A model generated the notes under the pieces. The model was not told the DNA's origin and did no database searches. It worked only from the letters and a program-made list of their open reading frames with translations. From NCBI GenBank assembly GCA_023410975.1, contig JAEYPG010000437.1, forward strand, positions 1 to 7,000: a DNA stretch of 7,000 bases, read 5' to 3'. Below, one piece after another: positions 1 to 6,193 of this stretch; position 1 is the first letter of the stretch, and each line of letters begins with the position of its first letter. The position numbers were made by a program, and so were the translations under genes. This DNA is from Pseudomonadota bacterium (lineage in GTDB: Bacteria; Pseudomonadota; Gammaproteobacteria; Burkholderiales; Burkholderiaceae_C).

Positions 1-1194
1 CGCCTGCTGCGCTGGCTGAGCGGCGCGCAGGAGGGCGGCGCGCCGCGCGGCCCGGCCTTCTGGGGCGAGTTGGGCTACTGCATGGAGCGCGCGCTGCGCC
101 GGCGCGAGCAGCAGCTGGCGCAGGAACGGGCAGCGCATGTGCAGTTCCTCAGCGCCATCGAGGCTTCGCCCAACGGCGTGCTGCTGCTCGACGGCGAGGA
201 CGCCATCACCTGGTGCAACCCGGCCGCGGCCGACCACTTCGGGCTGGACCCCGAGCGCGACCGCCAGCAGCGCGTGACGAACCTCGTGCGCGCGCCGGGC
301 TTCGTAGCGCTGCTGCAGGCGAGCGACGCGCCGCTGCAGCCGCAGTTGCTGTCGGACCTGCGCCGCCCGGGGACGCTGGCGGTGCTGGTGCGCCGCTACG
401 GGCCTGACGAGCGCCTGGTGCTGTCGCAGGACGTGACCGAGCGCGAGCGCCACGAAGCCATGCAGCGCGACTTCGTCGCCAACGTCTCGCACGAGGTCCG
501 CACGCCGCTGACGGCGCTGTCGGGCTTCGTGGAGACCATGCAGGCGCTGGCGCTGTCCGAGGACGAACGCCGGCACGTGCTGGGGCTGATGTCGCAGCAG
601 ACCGCGCGCATGCGTTCGCTGGTGGACGACCTGCTGACGCTGGCGCGCCTGGAAGGCAGCCCGCGCCCGGCCCCCGACGGCTGGTTCGGGCTGGACACTC
701 TGCTGGAGCAGATCGAGGCGCGCACGCGCTCGCTCTCGGCCGGGCAGCACGCCATCGAATTCCCGCCCAGGGCCGGCCTGGAGCTGGCCGGCAGCGAGAG
801 CGAGATCGACAGCGCGCTCACCAACCTGCTGAGCAACGCCGTGCGCTACACGCCGCCGGGCGGCGGCATCAGCGTGCTGCTGCAGCGCCTGGGGGACGGC
901 CGGCTGGAGATCGCCGTGCGCGACAGCGGCATCGGCATCGCGCGCGAGCACATGCCGCGGCTGGCCGAGCGCTTCTACCGTGTGGACGGCAGCCGCTCGC
1001 GCGAGACCGGCGGCACCGGGCTCGGGCTGTCCATCGTCAAGCACGTGCTCAGCCGCCACGGCGGCGAGCTCGGCATCAACAGCAGCCCGGGCAAGGGCTC
1101 CACCTTCAAGCTGCTGCTGCCGGCGGTCCGGGTGCGGCGCGCGGCACCCGCTCCATTGCGCGTGGCAAGTATGCCGACAGCATTGAAGCTCTAA
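1..1194 (+). CDS. phoR: Phosphate regulon sensor histidine kinase PhoR (5' truncated by window edge)
   Basis: Membrane-associated sensor kinase that would autophosphorylate on histidine and pass phosphate to PhoB when phosphate is scarce. The reading frame is open from base 1 (RLLRWLSG...), so the true start and the N-terminal membrane segment lie upstream; the TTG at 70 is only an internal codon. In the visible 397 residues there is a PAS domain (about 45-142, starting FLSAIEASPNGVLLLD), then the dimerisation/H-box with the phospho-acceptor His164 in NVSHEVRTPL. The HATPase domain follows: N-box Asn279 (LTNLLSNAVRYTP), G1 DSGIGI at 308, F-box ERFYRVD, and G2 GGTGLGL at 337. PAS-HisKA-HATPase order plus the phrase WGELGYCMERALRRREQQ just before the PAS domain fit PhoR. 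The nearby ppk gene and Pho boxes support the call. A short Arg/Ala-rich tail follows the catalytic core. Another PAS kinase remains possible because the sensor end is not visible. Confidence 0.88.
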   Translation, partial: RLLRWLSGAQEGGAPRGPAFWGELGYCMERALRRREQQLAQERAAHVQFLSAIEASPNGVLLLDGEDAITWCNPAAADHFGLDPERDRQQRVTNLVRAPGFVALLQASDAPLQPQLLSDLRRPGTLAVLVRRYGPDERLVLSQDVTERERHEAMQRDFVANVSHEVRTPLTALSGFVETMQALALSEDERRHVLGLMSQQTARMRSLVDDLLTLARLEGSPRPAPDGWFGLDTLLEQIEARTRSLSAGQHAIEFPPRAGLELAGSESEIDSALTNLLSNAVRYTPPGGGISVLLQRLGDGRLEIAVRDSGIGIAREHMPRLAERFYRVDGSRSRETGGTGLGLSIVKHVLSRHGGELGINSSPGKGSTFKLLLPAVRVRRAAPAPLRVASMPTALKL

Positions 1195-1208
1195 GTACAG
1201 AAACGCAT

Positions 1209-1236
1209 ACCCAAGCTCGCAAATCTTCTTTTGGGT
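1209..1236 (+). other. Weak inverted repeat after phoR
   Basis: ACCCAA (1209-1214) is followed 16 nt later by its exact complement TTGGGT (1231-1236), starting 15 nt after the phoR stop codon. The stem is only six pairs, the loop is long and no T-run follows, so it is at best a weak transcript-end hairpin for phoR and may be chance. Confidence 0.2.
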
Positions 1237-1268
1237 CATAAGCACTGCAGCGTATCTTTGCGCGATTG

Positions 1269-1289
1269 CTTATACGGGTCAGTCATAAG
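1269..1289 (+). promoter_or_regulatory. LysR-type (T-N11-A) operator-like dyad upstream of the TauE-family gene
   Basis: The exact palindrome CTTAT-N11-ATAAG spans 1269-1289 and matches the T-N11-A form of LysR-family sites. The half-site word TCATAAG occurs at 1283-1289 and again at 1236-1242, 47 bp upstream. The surrounding gap (1195-1320) is clearly AT-richer than the genes. A LysR-type sulfur regulator such as CysB would make sense for a sulfite/organosulfonate exporter, but that link is inference. The dyad ends only 31 nt before the chosen ATG, which is close for a classical activator site. No convincing -35/-10 pair was found. Confidence 0.4.
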
Positions 1290-1320
1290 ACGCGAATTAC
1301 CGCACTGGCCTTCCCACATC

Positions 1321-2304
1321 ATGAAAATTCGTGACCTAGACCTCAGCGCGAGCCCGATCAATCTGCAGCATCAGGCGGCGGGTCTGCCGCCGGTGGAAGA
1401 CATCGTTTCGCATCCGGGCCACCACCCGGTGCTGCGCATGGCGATGTGGGCGGCGGTGGCGGTGCTGGCGACGCTGGTGGCGGCGGTGGTGTGGCGGCTG
1501 TTCTTCGGCGACAACGGCGGCCACAGCGGCCTGGAGCTGATCAGCGGCGCGCTGTCGAGCCCCACCTTCTGGAGCGCGCTGGCGGTGGGCTTCCTGGCGC
1601 AGGTGGTGGACGGTGCGCTGGGCATGGCTTACGGCATCACGGCCACCACGTTCCTGCTCACGGCCGGCGCCACGCCGGCGGCGGCCAGTGCGAGCGTGCA
1701 CATTGCCGAGGTCTTCACCACAGGGCTGTCGGGCATCTCGCACGTGAAGCTGGGCAACGTCAACAAGTCGCTGTTCGTGCGGCTGCTGGTGCCGGGCATC
1801 CTGGGGGCGGTGCTGGGCGCGGTGCTGGTAACGCAGTTCGACGGCGCGGTGATGAAGCCCTTCATCTCGGCCTACCTGCTGCTGATGGGTGTGTACATCC
1901 TGCACAAGGCCTGGCGCGGCAAGTTCAAGAAGCAGCCGCAGGAGCCGCGCCACGTGGGCAAGCTGGCCCTGGTGGGCGGGTTCGTGGACGCCGCGGGCGG
2001 TGGCGGCTGGGGCCCGGTGGTCACCAGCAACCTGATCGGTGCCGGCAGCGACCCGCGCACCACGATCGGCTCGGTGAACTTTGCCGAGTTCTTCCTGACG
2101 CTCTCCAGCGCCACGTCCTTCATCCTGCTGGCCGGCGAGCCCGCGACCTGGCTGATGGTGGCGGGACTGGTGTTCGGCGGCATGTTCGCCGCGCCGCTGG
2201 CCGCGCTGCTGTGCAAGAGCCTCAAGCCGCGCACGCTGATGACGGTCGTGGGCGTGCTGATCACGCTGATCAGCGCCTTCAACATCTACAAGGCGCTGCA
2301 TTGA
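1321..2304 (+). CDS. TauE/SafE-family membrane exporter (probable sulfite or related anion exporter)
   Basis: Predicted inner-membrane permease of 327 residues. After a soluble N-terminal stretch of about 38 residues comes a first hydrophobic helix (41-60), then the TauE/SafE domain from about 84 to 325 with roughly seven further hydrophobic segments. The family's internal duplication shows as AQVVDGALGMAYG (93-105) and the related GGFVDAAGGGGWGPV (219-233), each opening one half. Family members export sulfite, sulfoacetate or similar small anions; the exact substrate cannot be read here. The ATG at 1321 is chosen because the frame upstream to TTG 1231 has no coding character and contains the LysR-type dyad; no clear Shine-Dalgarno precedes it. 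It sits 126 bp after phoR on the same strand and converges with the regulator gene at 2448. Codon use matches its neighbours, so there is no sign of recent transfer. Confidence 0.87.
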   Translation: MKIRDLDLSASPINLQHQAAGLPPVEDIVSHPGHHPVLRMAMWAAVAVLATLVAAVVWRLFFGDNGGHSGLELISGALSSPTFWSALAVGFLAQVVDGALGMAYGITATTFLLTAGATPAAASASVHIAEVFTTGLSGISHVKLGNVNKSLFVRLLVPGILGAVLGAVLVTQFDGAVMKPFISAYLLLMGVYILHKAWRGKFKKQPQEPRHVGKLALVGGFVDAAGGGGWGPVVTSNLIGAGSDPRTTIGSVNFAEFFLTLSSATSFILLAGEPATWLMVAGLVFGGMFAAPLAALLCKSLKPRTLMTVVGVLITLISAFNIYKALH

Positions 2305-2334
2305 CTCCAAGTCCAAGTCGTCAGTGAAAGATCA

Positions 2335-2357
2335 CCGTTCGCCCTGGGCCCGAACGG
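2335..2357. terminator. Hairpin between convergent genes, possible bidirectional terminator
   Basis: CCGTTCG (2335-2341) pairs perfectly with CGAACGG (2351-2357) across a 9-nt loop. It lies 30 nt after the exporter stop at 2304 and 90 nt past the stop codon of the opposing regulator gene, where a shared terminator is expected. No T-run follows on either strand, so if it ends transcription it is not a standard intrinsic terminator. The rest of the 143-bp gap (2305-2447) shows nothing recognisable. Confidence 0.35.
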
Positions 2358-2447
2358 GATTCACTTCACTCTCGAGACGGAACTGGAACGAGATTGCAGC
2401 CTTGAGGATCATGACGGCGGCGCCGGTGTTCCCGCGCCGTTTCCATT

Positions 2448-3215
2448 TCAGGACTGCACTCCCAGCGCCCCGAAATTGAGCCGGTACCCGTAGCCGCGCT
2501 GGGTCTGGATCATGGAGCGGCCTCGGCTGCCGTCGAGGTGCCGGCGCAACCGCTTGATGTTCTGGTCCACGGTGCGCACGTCCACCGTGTGGTCCGGGCC
2601 CCAGGTCGCGGCGATGATCTGCTCGCGGCTGACGACGCGCCCCTGGTGCTCGATCAGGCAGCGCAGCAGCTCCAGCTCCGCGCGCGGCAGCGAGATCACG
2701 TCGGTCTTGTGGCCGCGCGCCACGCGCACCTCGTGGCGCAGCGTGTCCAGCTCCAGCGGGCCCAGGCGCAGCGTCGCCTTCTCCGGCGGCAGCGGGGCCG
2801 GCATGCGCGGGCCGAGCTGCTCGCCCAGGCGGCGCACCACCTCGCGCGGCACGAAGGGCTTCAACATCCACAGCCGGCGCCGGGCGCTGCCGGGCTGCTC
2901 GGTGTCGCCCTCGGGTATCTGCGAGGACAGCACCAGCGTGGGCGTCTCCTCGGCCTGCGCCGCGTCCGGCGGCGTTTCGAGCCAAGCGGCTGAGGCGGGT
3001 GAGTCCGCATCCACGAGCACGGCGTCCGGCCGCACCTCGCTGGCGAGCTGGCGGCCCTCCTGCGCCGAGGCGGCGAGGATGGGCAGCAGCCGCGCATGCT
3101 GCAGGTGCGAGCCGAGCAACTGGCGGATGGCCGGGTTCTCGATGATCACGAGAACCGAGCGGGGAACGGCGCTGCGGGACTGGACTGTGGCGGTTCCGGG
3201 CATGGGCATGGGCAT
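2448..3215 (-). CDS. OmpR/PhoB-family winged-helix regulator with divergent receiver domain
   Basis: DNA-binding protein of 255 residues from the ATG at 3215. A receiver-like domain covers about 20-128: VLVIIENPAIRQLL aligns with the usual ILVVEDE-type start, with Ile25-Glu26 where PhoB has its Glu-Asp acidic pair. Asp69 (VLVDAD) lies exactly 43 residues after Glu26, the same spacing as Asp10-Asp53 of E. coli PhoB. Ser97/Ser98 and Lys119 (LKPF) fill the switch positions. The winged-helix output domain (about 145-248) is canonical, with the recognition helix RTVDQNIKRLRRHL and wing IQTQRGYGYRL. The start is uncertain: GTG 3251 and ATGs at 3215, 3209 and 3203 are in frame with no good Shine-Dalgarno. 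The Pho box at 3283-3300 predicts transcription from about 3260, which favours the ATG cluster. It is divergent from ppk and convergent with the exporter. It is probably a PhoB paralogue, since phoB normally sits beside phoR upstream. Confidence 0.85.
   Translation of the reverse strand: MPMPMPGTATVQSRSAVPRSVLVIIENPAIRQLLGSHLQHARLLPILAASAQEGRQLASEVRPDAVLVDADSPASAAWLETPPDAAQAEETPTLVLSSQIPEGDTEQPGSARRRLWMLKPFVPREVVRRLGEQLGPRMPAPLPPEKATLRLGPLELDTLRHEVRVARGHKTDVISLPRAELELLRCLIEHQGRVVSREQIIAATWGPDHTVDVRTVDQNIKRLRRHLDGSRGRSMIQTQRGYGYRLNFGALGVQS
3198..3215 (-). repeat. Three tandem ATG-CCC units at the regulator start
   Basis: On the minus strand ATGCCC is repeated three times in a row, encoding Met-Pro-Met-Pro-Met-Pro and giving three in-frame start codons at 3215, 3209 and 3203. 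A six-base unit can expand or contract without shifting frame. The sequence decides the start only to within these three codons. Confidence 0.7.
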
Positions 3216-3282
3216 GTGCGTGAAAGGCCTGCCGCGGCAGGCATGAGCCACCGGGTACGGCCGCCCATGGTGAAGCTTCGAT

Positions 3283-3300
3283 GTGACAGTCTCTTGACAG
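3283..3300 (-). promoter_or_regulatory. Pho box facing the PhoB-like regulator gene
   Basis: Read on the minus strand, the site is CTGTCAA-GAGA-CTGTCAC: two 7-bp direct repeats 11 bp apart, very close to the E. coli PhoB consensus CTGTCAT-AWAW-CTGTCAY. The two CTGTCA cores are exact. A weak -10 candidate, CACCAT (3272 down to 3267), lies 10 bp beyond the box, the normal spacing for PhoB-activated promoters that lack their own -35. Transcription would begin near 3260, leaving a leader of about 45 nt before the ATG at 3215. Confidence 0.72.
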
Positions 3301-3422
3301 GCCCGCGCGCCGCCGCCTCGCCCGCGGGGACAAGGCCGGCCGCTTGCCGCAGGGCCAAGGCGGTTGGCCCGCCCGCGCCCGCCGCGCGTGGCACGGCACT
3401 TGGGGGGGTAGCCAGGCCCGCC

Positions 3423-3440
3423 TTGTCACAGAGTTGTCGC
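3423..3440 (+). promoter_or_regulatory. Pho box facing ppk
   Basis: The plus strand reads TTGTCAC-AGAG-TTGTCGC, two 7-bp repeats with the 11-bp period of a PhoB site. Each repeat differs from CTGTCAT/CTGTCAY at one or two positions. It is followed exactly 10 bp later by the -10 candidate at 3451-3456. ppk is a known Pho-regulon member in several proteobacteria, which supports the reading. Its orientation is opposite to the box at 3283-3300. Confidence 0.65.
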
Positions 3441-3450
3441 AATCGCTTCA

Positions 3451-3456
3451 TAGAGT
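3451..3456 (+). promoter_or_regulatory. Candidate -10 element of the ppk promoter
   Basis: TAGAGT matches TATAAT at four of six positions and lies 10 bp after the Pho box at 3423-3440, the spacing typical of PhoB-dependent promoters. Initiation about 7 nt downstream would be near 3463, only about two bases before the ATG at 3465. Confidence 0.42.
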
Positions 3457-3464
3457 CCTTGTCC

Positions 3465-5603
3465 ATGAACGATTTCTCATCCACGGAGGCTGGCTCCGCG
3501 CCCTTGTCCGCCGCCCCGACCCACGCAGTGGCTGCCGCGCCGGGCCTGGTGATGCTTGACCGCGAGAAGGCGATCCTGGCCTTCAACCGGCGGGTGCTGG
3601 CGCAGGCGCGGCGCGAGGACGTGCCGCTGCTGGAGCGGTTGCGCTACGTCACGATCGTGTCTTCCAACCTGGACGAGTTCTTCGAGGTCCGCTTCGCCGA
3701 CGTGATGGAGGCCGCGCGGCTGCCCGGCACCGCCGTGACCGCGGGCGAGGTGCAGGCCGTCGCAGCCGAGGCGCGCGCGCTGGTGAACGAGCAGTACGTC
3801 GTGTTCAACGACGAGGTGATGCCGGCGCTGGAGCGCGAAGGCCTGCGGGTGGTGCAGCACCACCAGCGCAACGCGGCGCAGCGGCGCTGGGTGGCGGGCT
3901 TCTTCGAGTCGCAGGTGCGCCCGCTGCTGGTGCCCGTGGGGCTGGACCCGGCGCACCCGTTCCCGACGGTGGCCAACAAGACGCTGAACTTCATCGTGCA
4001 GCTCGGTGGCCGCGACGCCTTCGGGCGCGAGAACGCCATTGCCATCGTCAAGGTGCCGCGCGTGCTGCCGCGCGTGATCCGGCTGCCCGAGGAGGTGTCG
4101 GAGGGGCACCAGACCTTCGTGCTGCTCAGCAGCGTGATCCGGGCGCACCTGGACGAGCTGTTCCCCGGGCGCCAGGTGCTGGCCTTCTCGCAGTTCCGCG
4201 TCACGCGCGACTCCGACCTGGAGGTGGACGAGGACGACGCCACCAACCTGCGCCAGGCGCTGCGCAGCGGCCTCTACACGCGCCACTTCGGCCAGGCCGT
4301 GCGGCTGGAGGTGGTGGACAGCTGCTCCGAGACGCTGGTGCAGTTCCTGCTGCAGCAGTTCCAGCTGCCGCCCTGGGCGCTGTACCGTGTCAACGGCCCG
4401 GTCAACCTGGTGCGGCTGACCGAGCTGATCGACCAGGCCGATGCGCGCGGCCTGCGCTTTCCGCCGTGGGAGCCGGCCTGGCCGGCGAGCCTGCCGCAGG
4501 GCGCCTCCATCTTTGAGCGGCTGCAGCAGGGCAACGTGCTGCTGCACCATCCCTTCGAGAGCTTCGAGCCGGTGGTGCAGTTCCTGCGCGAGGCGGTGGC
4601 CGACCCCGACGTGCTGGCCATCAAGCAGACCATCTACCGCACCGGCACGGAGTCGGTGCTGATGGAACAACTGCTCGAAGCCGCGCGCCGGGGCAAGGAA
4701 GTGACGGTGGTGGTCGAGCTCAAGGCGCGCTTCGACGAGGAGGCCAACATCAACTGGGCCGAGCGGCTGGAGGCCGTGGGCGCGCAGGTGGTGTACGGCA
4801 TCGTGGGCCTCAAGACCCACGCCAAGCTGCTGCTGGTGACGCGGCGCGAAGGCGCCAAGACCGCCGGCGGGCGACGCGAGGACGGCGTGCTGCGCCGCTA
4901 CGCGCACCTGTCCACCGGCAACTACAACGCGCGCACCGCGCGGCTCTACACGGACCTGGGCTGCATGACGGCCGACCCCGAGCTCACGGCGGACGCGGAT
5001 GCGGTGTTCCAGCAGCTCACCGGCCAGGTGGAGCTGGGCCGGCTGCACCGGCTGCTGGCCGCGCCCTTCGCGCTGCAGGCGGCCATGCTGGACCACCTGG
5101 TGCAGGTGACGCAGGCGGCGCTGCACGGGCTGCCGGCGCGGGTGGTGGTCAAGTGCAACGCGCTCACCGACCCGCTGCTCATCGACGCGCTGGTGCTGGC
5201 CAGCCGGGCCGGTGCGCGCATCGACCTGATCATCCGCGGCGCCTGCATGCTGCCGCCCGGCGTGCCGGGCCTGAGCGACAACATCCGCGTGCGCTCGGTG
5301 GTGGGGCGCTTCCTGGAGCACACGCGCGTCTTCTACTTCCGCTGGGGACCGGGCGACGAGGACGAGGCGCTCTACCTCAGCAGCGCCGACTGGATGAGCC
5401 GCAACATGCTGCGCCGCGTCGAGGTGGCGTGGCCGATGCACGACGCCGTGCTGCGCCAGCGCGTCATCGACGAATGCCTCGTGCCCTACCTGCACGACAC
5501 GCGCGACAGCTGGTCACTGCAGTCCGACGGCAGCTGGCGCAGCCTGGCCGAGCCGGAGGGCATCGGGGCGCAGCAGGCGCTGATGGATCTTTACCAGGGG
5601 TGA
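3465..5603 (+). CDS. ppk: Polyphosphate kinase PPK1
   Basis: Transfers the terminal phosphate of ATP reversibly onto inorganic polyphosphate, through a phosphohistidine intermediate; usually peripheral to the inner membrane. The 712 residues are close to the family norm (688 in E. coli). Domain order: N-terminal domain (about 30-135) with SSNLDEFFEVR at 66-76, including the Asn that contacts ATP in E. coli; middle domain with HPFPTVANKTLNFIVQL at 164-180; and two phospholipase-D-like C-terminal domains. The catalytic His is His452 in LKTHAKLLLVTRRE, followed by YAHLSTGNYNARTARLYTD from 479. The second conserved His is His619 in FLEHTRVFYF, and SSADWMSRNMLRRVEVAWP begins at 639. The ATG at 3465 is chosen by homology length; Met30 (3552, directly before LDREKAILAFNRRVL) is an alternative, and neither has a clear Shine-Dalgarno. 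Likely PhoB-induced through the box at 3423. It leads an apparent operon with sixA. Confidence 0.97.
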   Translation: MNDFSSTEAGSAPLSAAPTHAVAAAPGLVMLDREKAILAFNRRVLAQARREDVPLLERLRYVTIVSSNLDEFFEVRFADVMEAARLPGTAVTAGEVQAVAAEARALVNEQYVVFNDEVMPALEREGLRVVQHHQRNAAQRRWVAGFFESQVRPLLVPVGLDPAHPFPTVANKTLNFIVQLGGRDAFGRENAIAIVKVPRVLPRVIRLPEEVSEGHQTFVLLSSVIRAHLDELFPGRQVLAFSQFRVTRDSDLEVDEDDATNLRQALRSGLYTRHFGQAVRLEVVDSCSETLVQFLLQQFQLPPWALYRVNGPVNLVRLTELIDQADARGLRFPPWEPAWPASLPQGASIFERLQQGNVLLHHPFESFEPVVQFLREAVADPDVLAIKQTIYRTGTESVLMEQLLEAARRGKEVTVVVELKARFDEEANINWAERLEAVGAQVVYGIVGLKTHAKLLLVTRREGAKTAGGRREDGVLRRYAHLSTGNYNARTARLYTDLGCMTADPELTADADAVFQQLTGQVELGRLHRLLAAPFALQAAMLDHLVQVTQAALHGLPARVVVKCNALTDPLLIDALVLASRAGARIDLIIRGACMLPPGVPGLSDNIRVRSVVGRFLEHTRVFYFRWGPGDEDEALYLSSADWMSRNMLRRVEVAWPMHDAVLRQRVIDECLVPYLHDTRDSWSLQSDGSWRSLAEPEGIGAQQALMDLYQG
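5596..5600 (+). promoter_or_regulatory. Ribosome binding site for sixA inside the end of ppk
   Basis: AGGGG lies immediately before the ppk stop codon and 9 nt upstream of the sixA ATG at 5610. This fixes the sixA start and suggests translational coupling to ppk. Confidence 0.6.
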
Positions 5604-5609
5604 AGCGAG

Positions 5610-6074
5610 ATGGACCTGATCCTGTGGCGCCATGCCGAGGCGCATGACCTGCGCGAGGGCGAGACCGACGACCTTGCGCGCACGCTCACGCCCAAGGGCG
5701 AGCGCAACGCCGTGCGCATGGCGCACTGGCTCAACCAGGTGCTGCCGGCCACCACGCGCGTGCTGGTGAGCCCGGCGGTGCGCACGCAGCAGACGGCCGC
5801 GGCGCTGGAGCGCAAGTTCAAGACCGTGGCGGCGCTGGCGCCCGAGGGCTCGGTAGACGCGCTGCTGGACGTGGCGCGCTGGCCCGAGGCGCGCGAGCCG
5901 GTGCTGGTGGTGGGCCACCAGCCCACGCTGGGACTGGCGGCGGCCTACCTGCTCGCCGGCACCGCGCAGCCCTGGAGCATCCGCAAGGGCGCGGCCTGGT
6001 GGCTGCGCTGCAAGGAAAAGGACGGCCGCCAGCAGGTGACGCTGCTGACGGTGCAGTCGCCGTCGCTGCTCTGA
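5610..6074 (+). CDS. sixA: Phosphohistidine phosphatase SixA-type (histidine phosphatase superfamily)
   Basis: Small cytoplasmic phosphatase of 154 residues, the usual SixA length. The RHG-type catalytic motif is Arg7-His8 in LILWRHAEA; Arg58 in SPAVRTQQTA and the second catalytic histidine His103 in VVGHQPTLG complete the phosphate pocket. In E. coli SixA removes phosphate from histidine on signalling or phosphotransfer proteins. The target here is unknown; candidates are a two-component or PTS phosphotransfer protein, and phospho-His of PPK1 is a speculative alternative. The gene starts 6 nt after the ppk stop with its Shine-Dalgarno inside ppk, so the two are almost certainly co-transcribed. 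The neighbour often found in this setting, exopolyphosphatase ppx, is not seen downstream in this window. Confidence 0.88.
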   Translation: MDLILWRHAEAHDLREGETDDLARTLTPKGERNAVRMAHWLNQVLPATTRVLVSPAVRTQQTAAALERKFKTVAALAPEGSVDALLDVARWPEAREPVLVVGHQPTLGLAAAYLLAGTAQPWSIRKGAAWWLRCKEKDGRQQVTLLTVQSPSLL

Positions 6075-6083
6075 GCCGATGGC

Positions 6084-6112
6084 GCCGGGACTGTAGGAGA
6101 AGTCCGACCGGC
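6084..6112 (+). terminator. Bulged hairpin just after sixA, possible terminator of the ppk-sixA transcript
   Basis: GCCGGGACT (6084-6092) pairs with AGTC (6101-6104) and CCGGC (6108-6112), giving nine pairs with a 3-nt bulge and an 8-nt loop. It begins 10 nt after the sixA stop. No T-run follows, so classical intrinsic termination is not shown; RNA end protection or a regulatory fold are alternatives. The same bases also form the overlapping imperfect dyad GTAGGA-GAAG-TCCGAC (6093-6108). The rest of the 119-bp gap before 6194 holds no clear promoter. Confidence 0.35.
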
Positions 6113-6193
6113 AAATGCGGCAATGCTTGATGGCGGCGCAACGGAGCTAGGCGCTCAATGGATGCATCGTGTCTCGCGAAACAAGCAGCCGCC

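Noticed and set aside
1233..1302. Possible Pho box before the exporter gene (GGGTCAT and CAGTCAT words)
   Set aside because: Neither word has a matching second repeat 11 bp away; the LysR-type dyad explains them better.
1231..1320. TTG start extending the exporter by 30 residues
   Set aside because: The added stretch is AT-rich, non-hydrophobic and contains the LysR-type dyad, so it is better read as regulatory sequence.
1336..2316. Minus-strand ORF (326 codons) opposite the exporter gene
   Set aside because: Shadow frame rich in His, Arg and Gln, opposite a convincing membrane protein.
3294..3299. Perfect TTGACA -35 box on the plus strand
   Set aside because: It is part of the left-facing Pho box repeat, and the expected -10 position about 17 bp downstream is pure G/C-rich sequence.
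2332..3429. Minus-strand ORF (365 codons) over the regulator gene and ppk upstream region
   Set aside because: Low-complexity Ala/Arg/Gly/Pro translation in another frame from the clear winged-helix regulator; it also runs through both Pho boxes.
3096..3464. In-frame upstream extension of ppk
   Set aside because: It overlaps the opposing regulator gene and the Pho boxes, and PPK1 homology begins only after 3465.
3477..5495. Long minus-strand ORF (672 codons) opposite ppk
   Set aside because: It is antisense to an unmistakable PPK1 gene; its His/Arg/Gln/Ala-rich translation is typical of a GC-rich shadow frame and has no recognisable domain.
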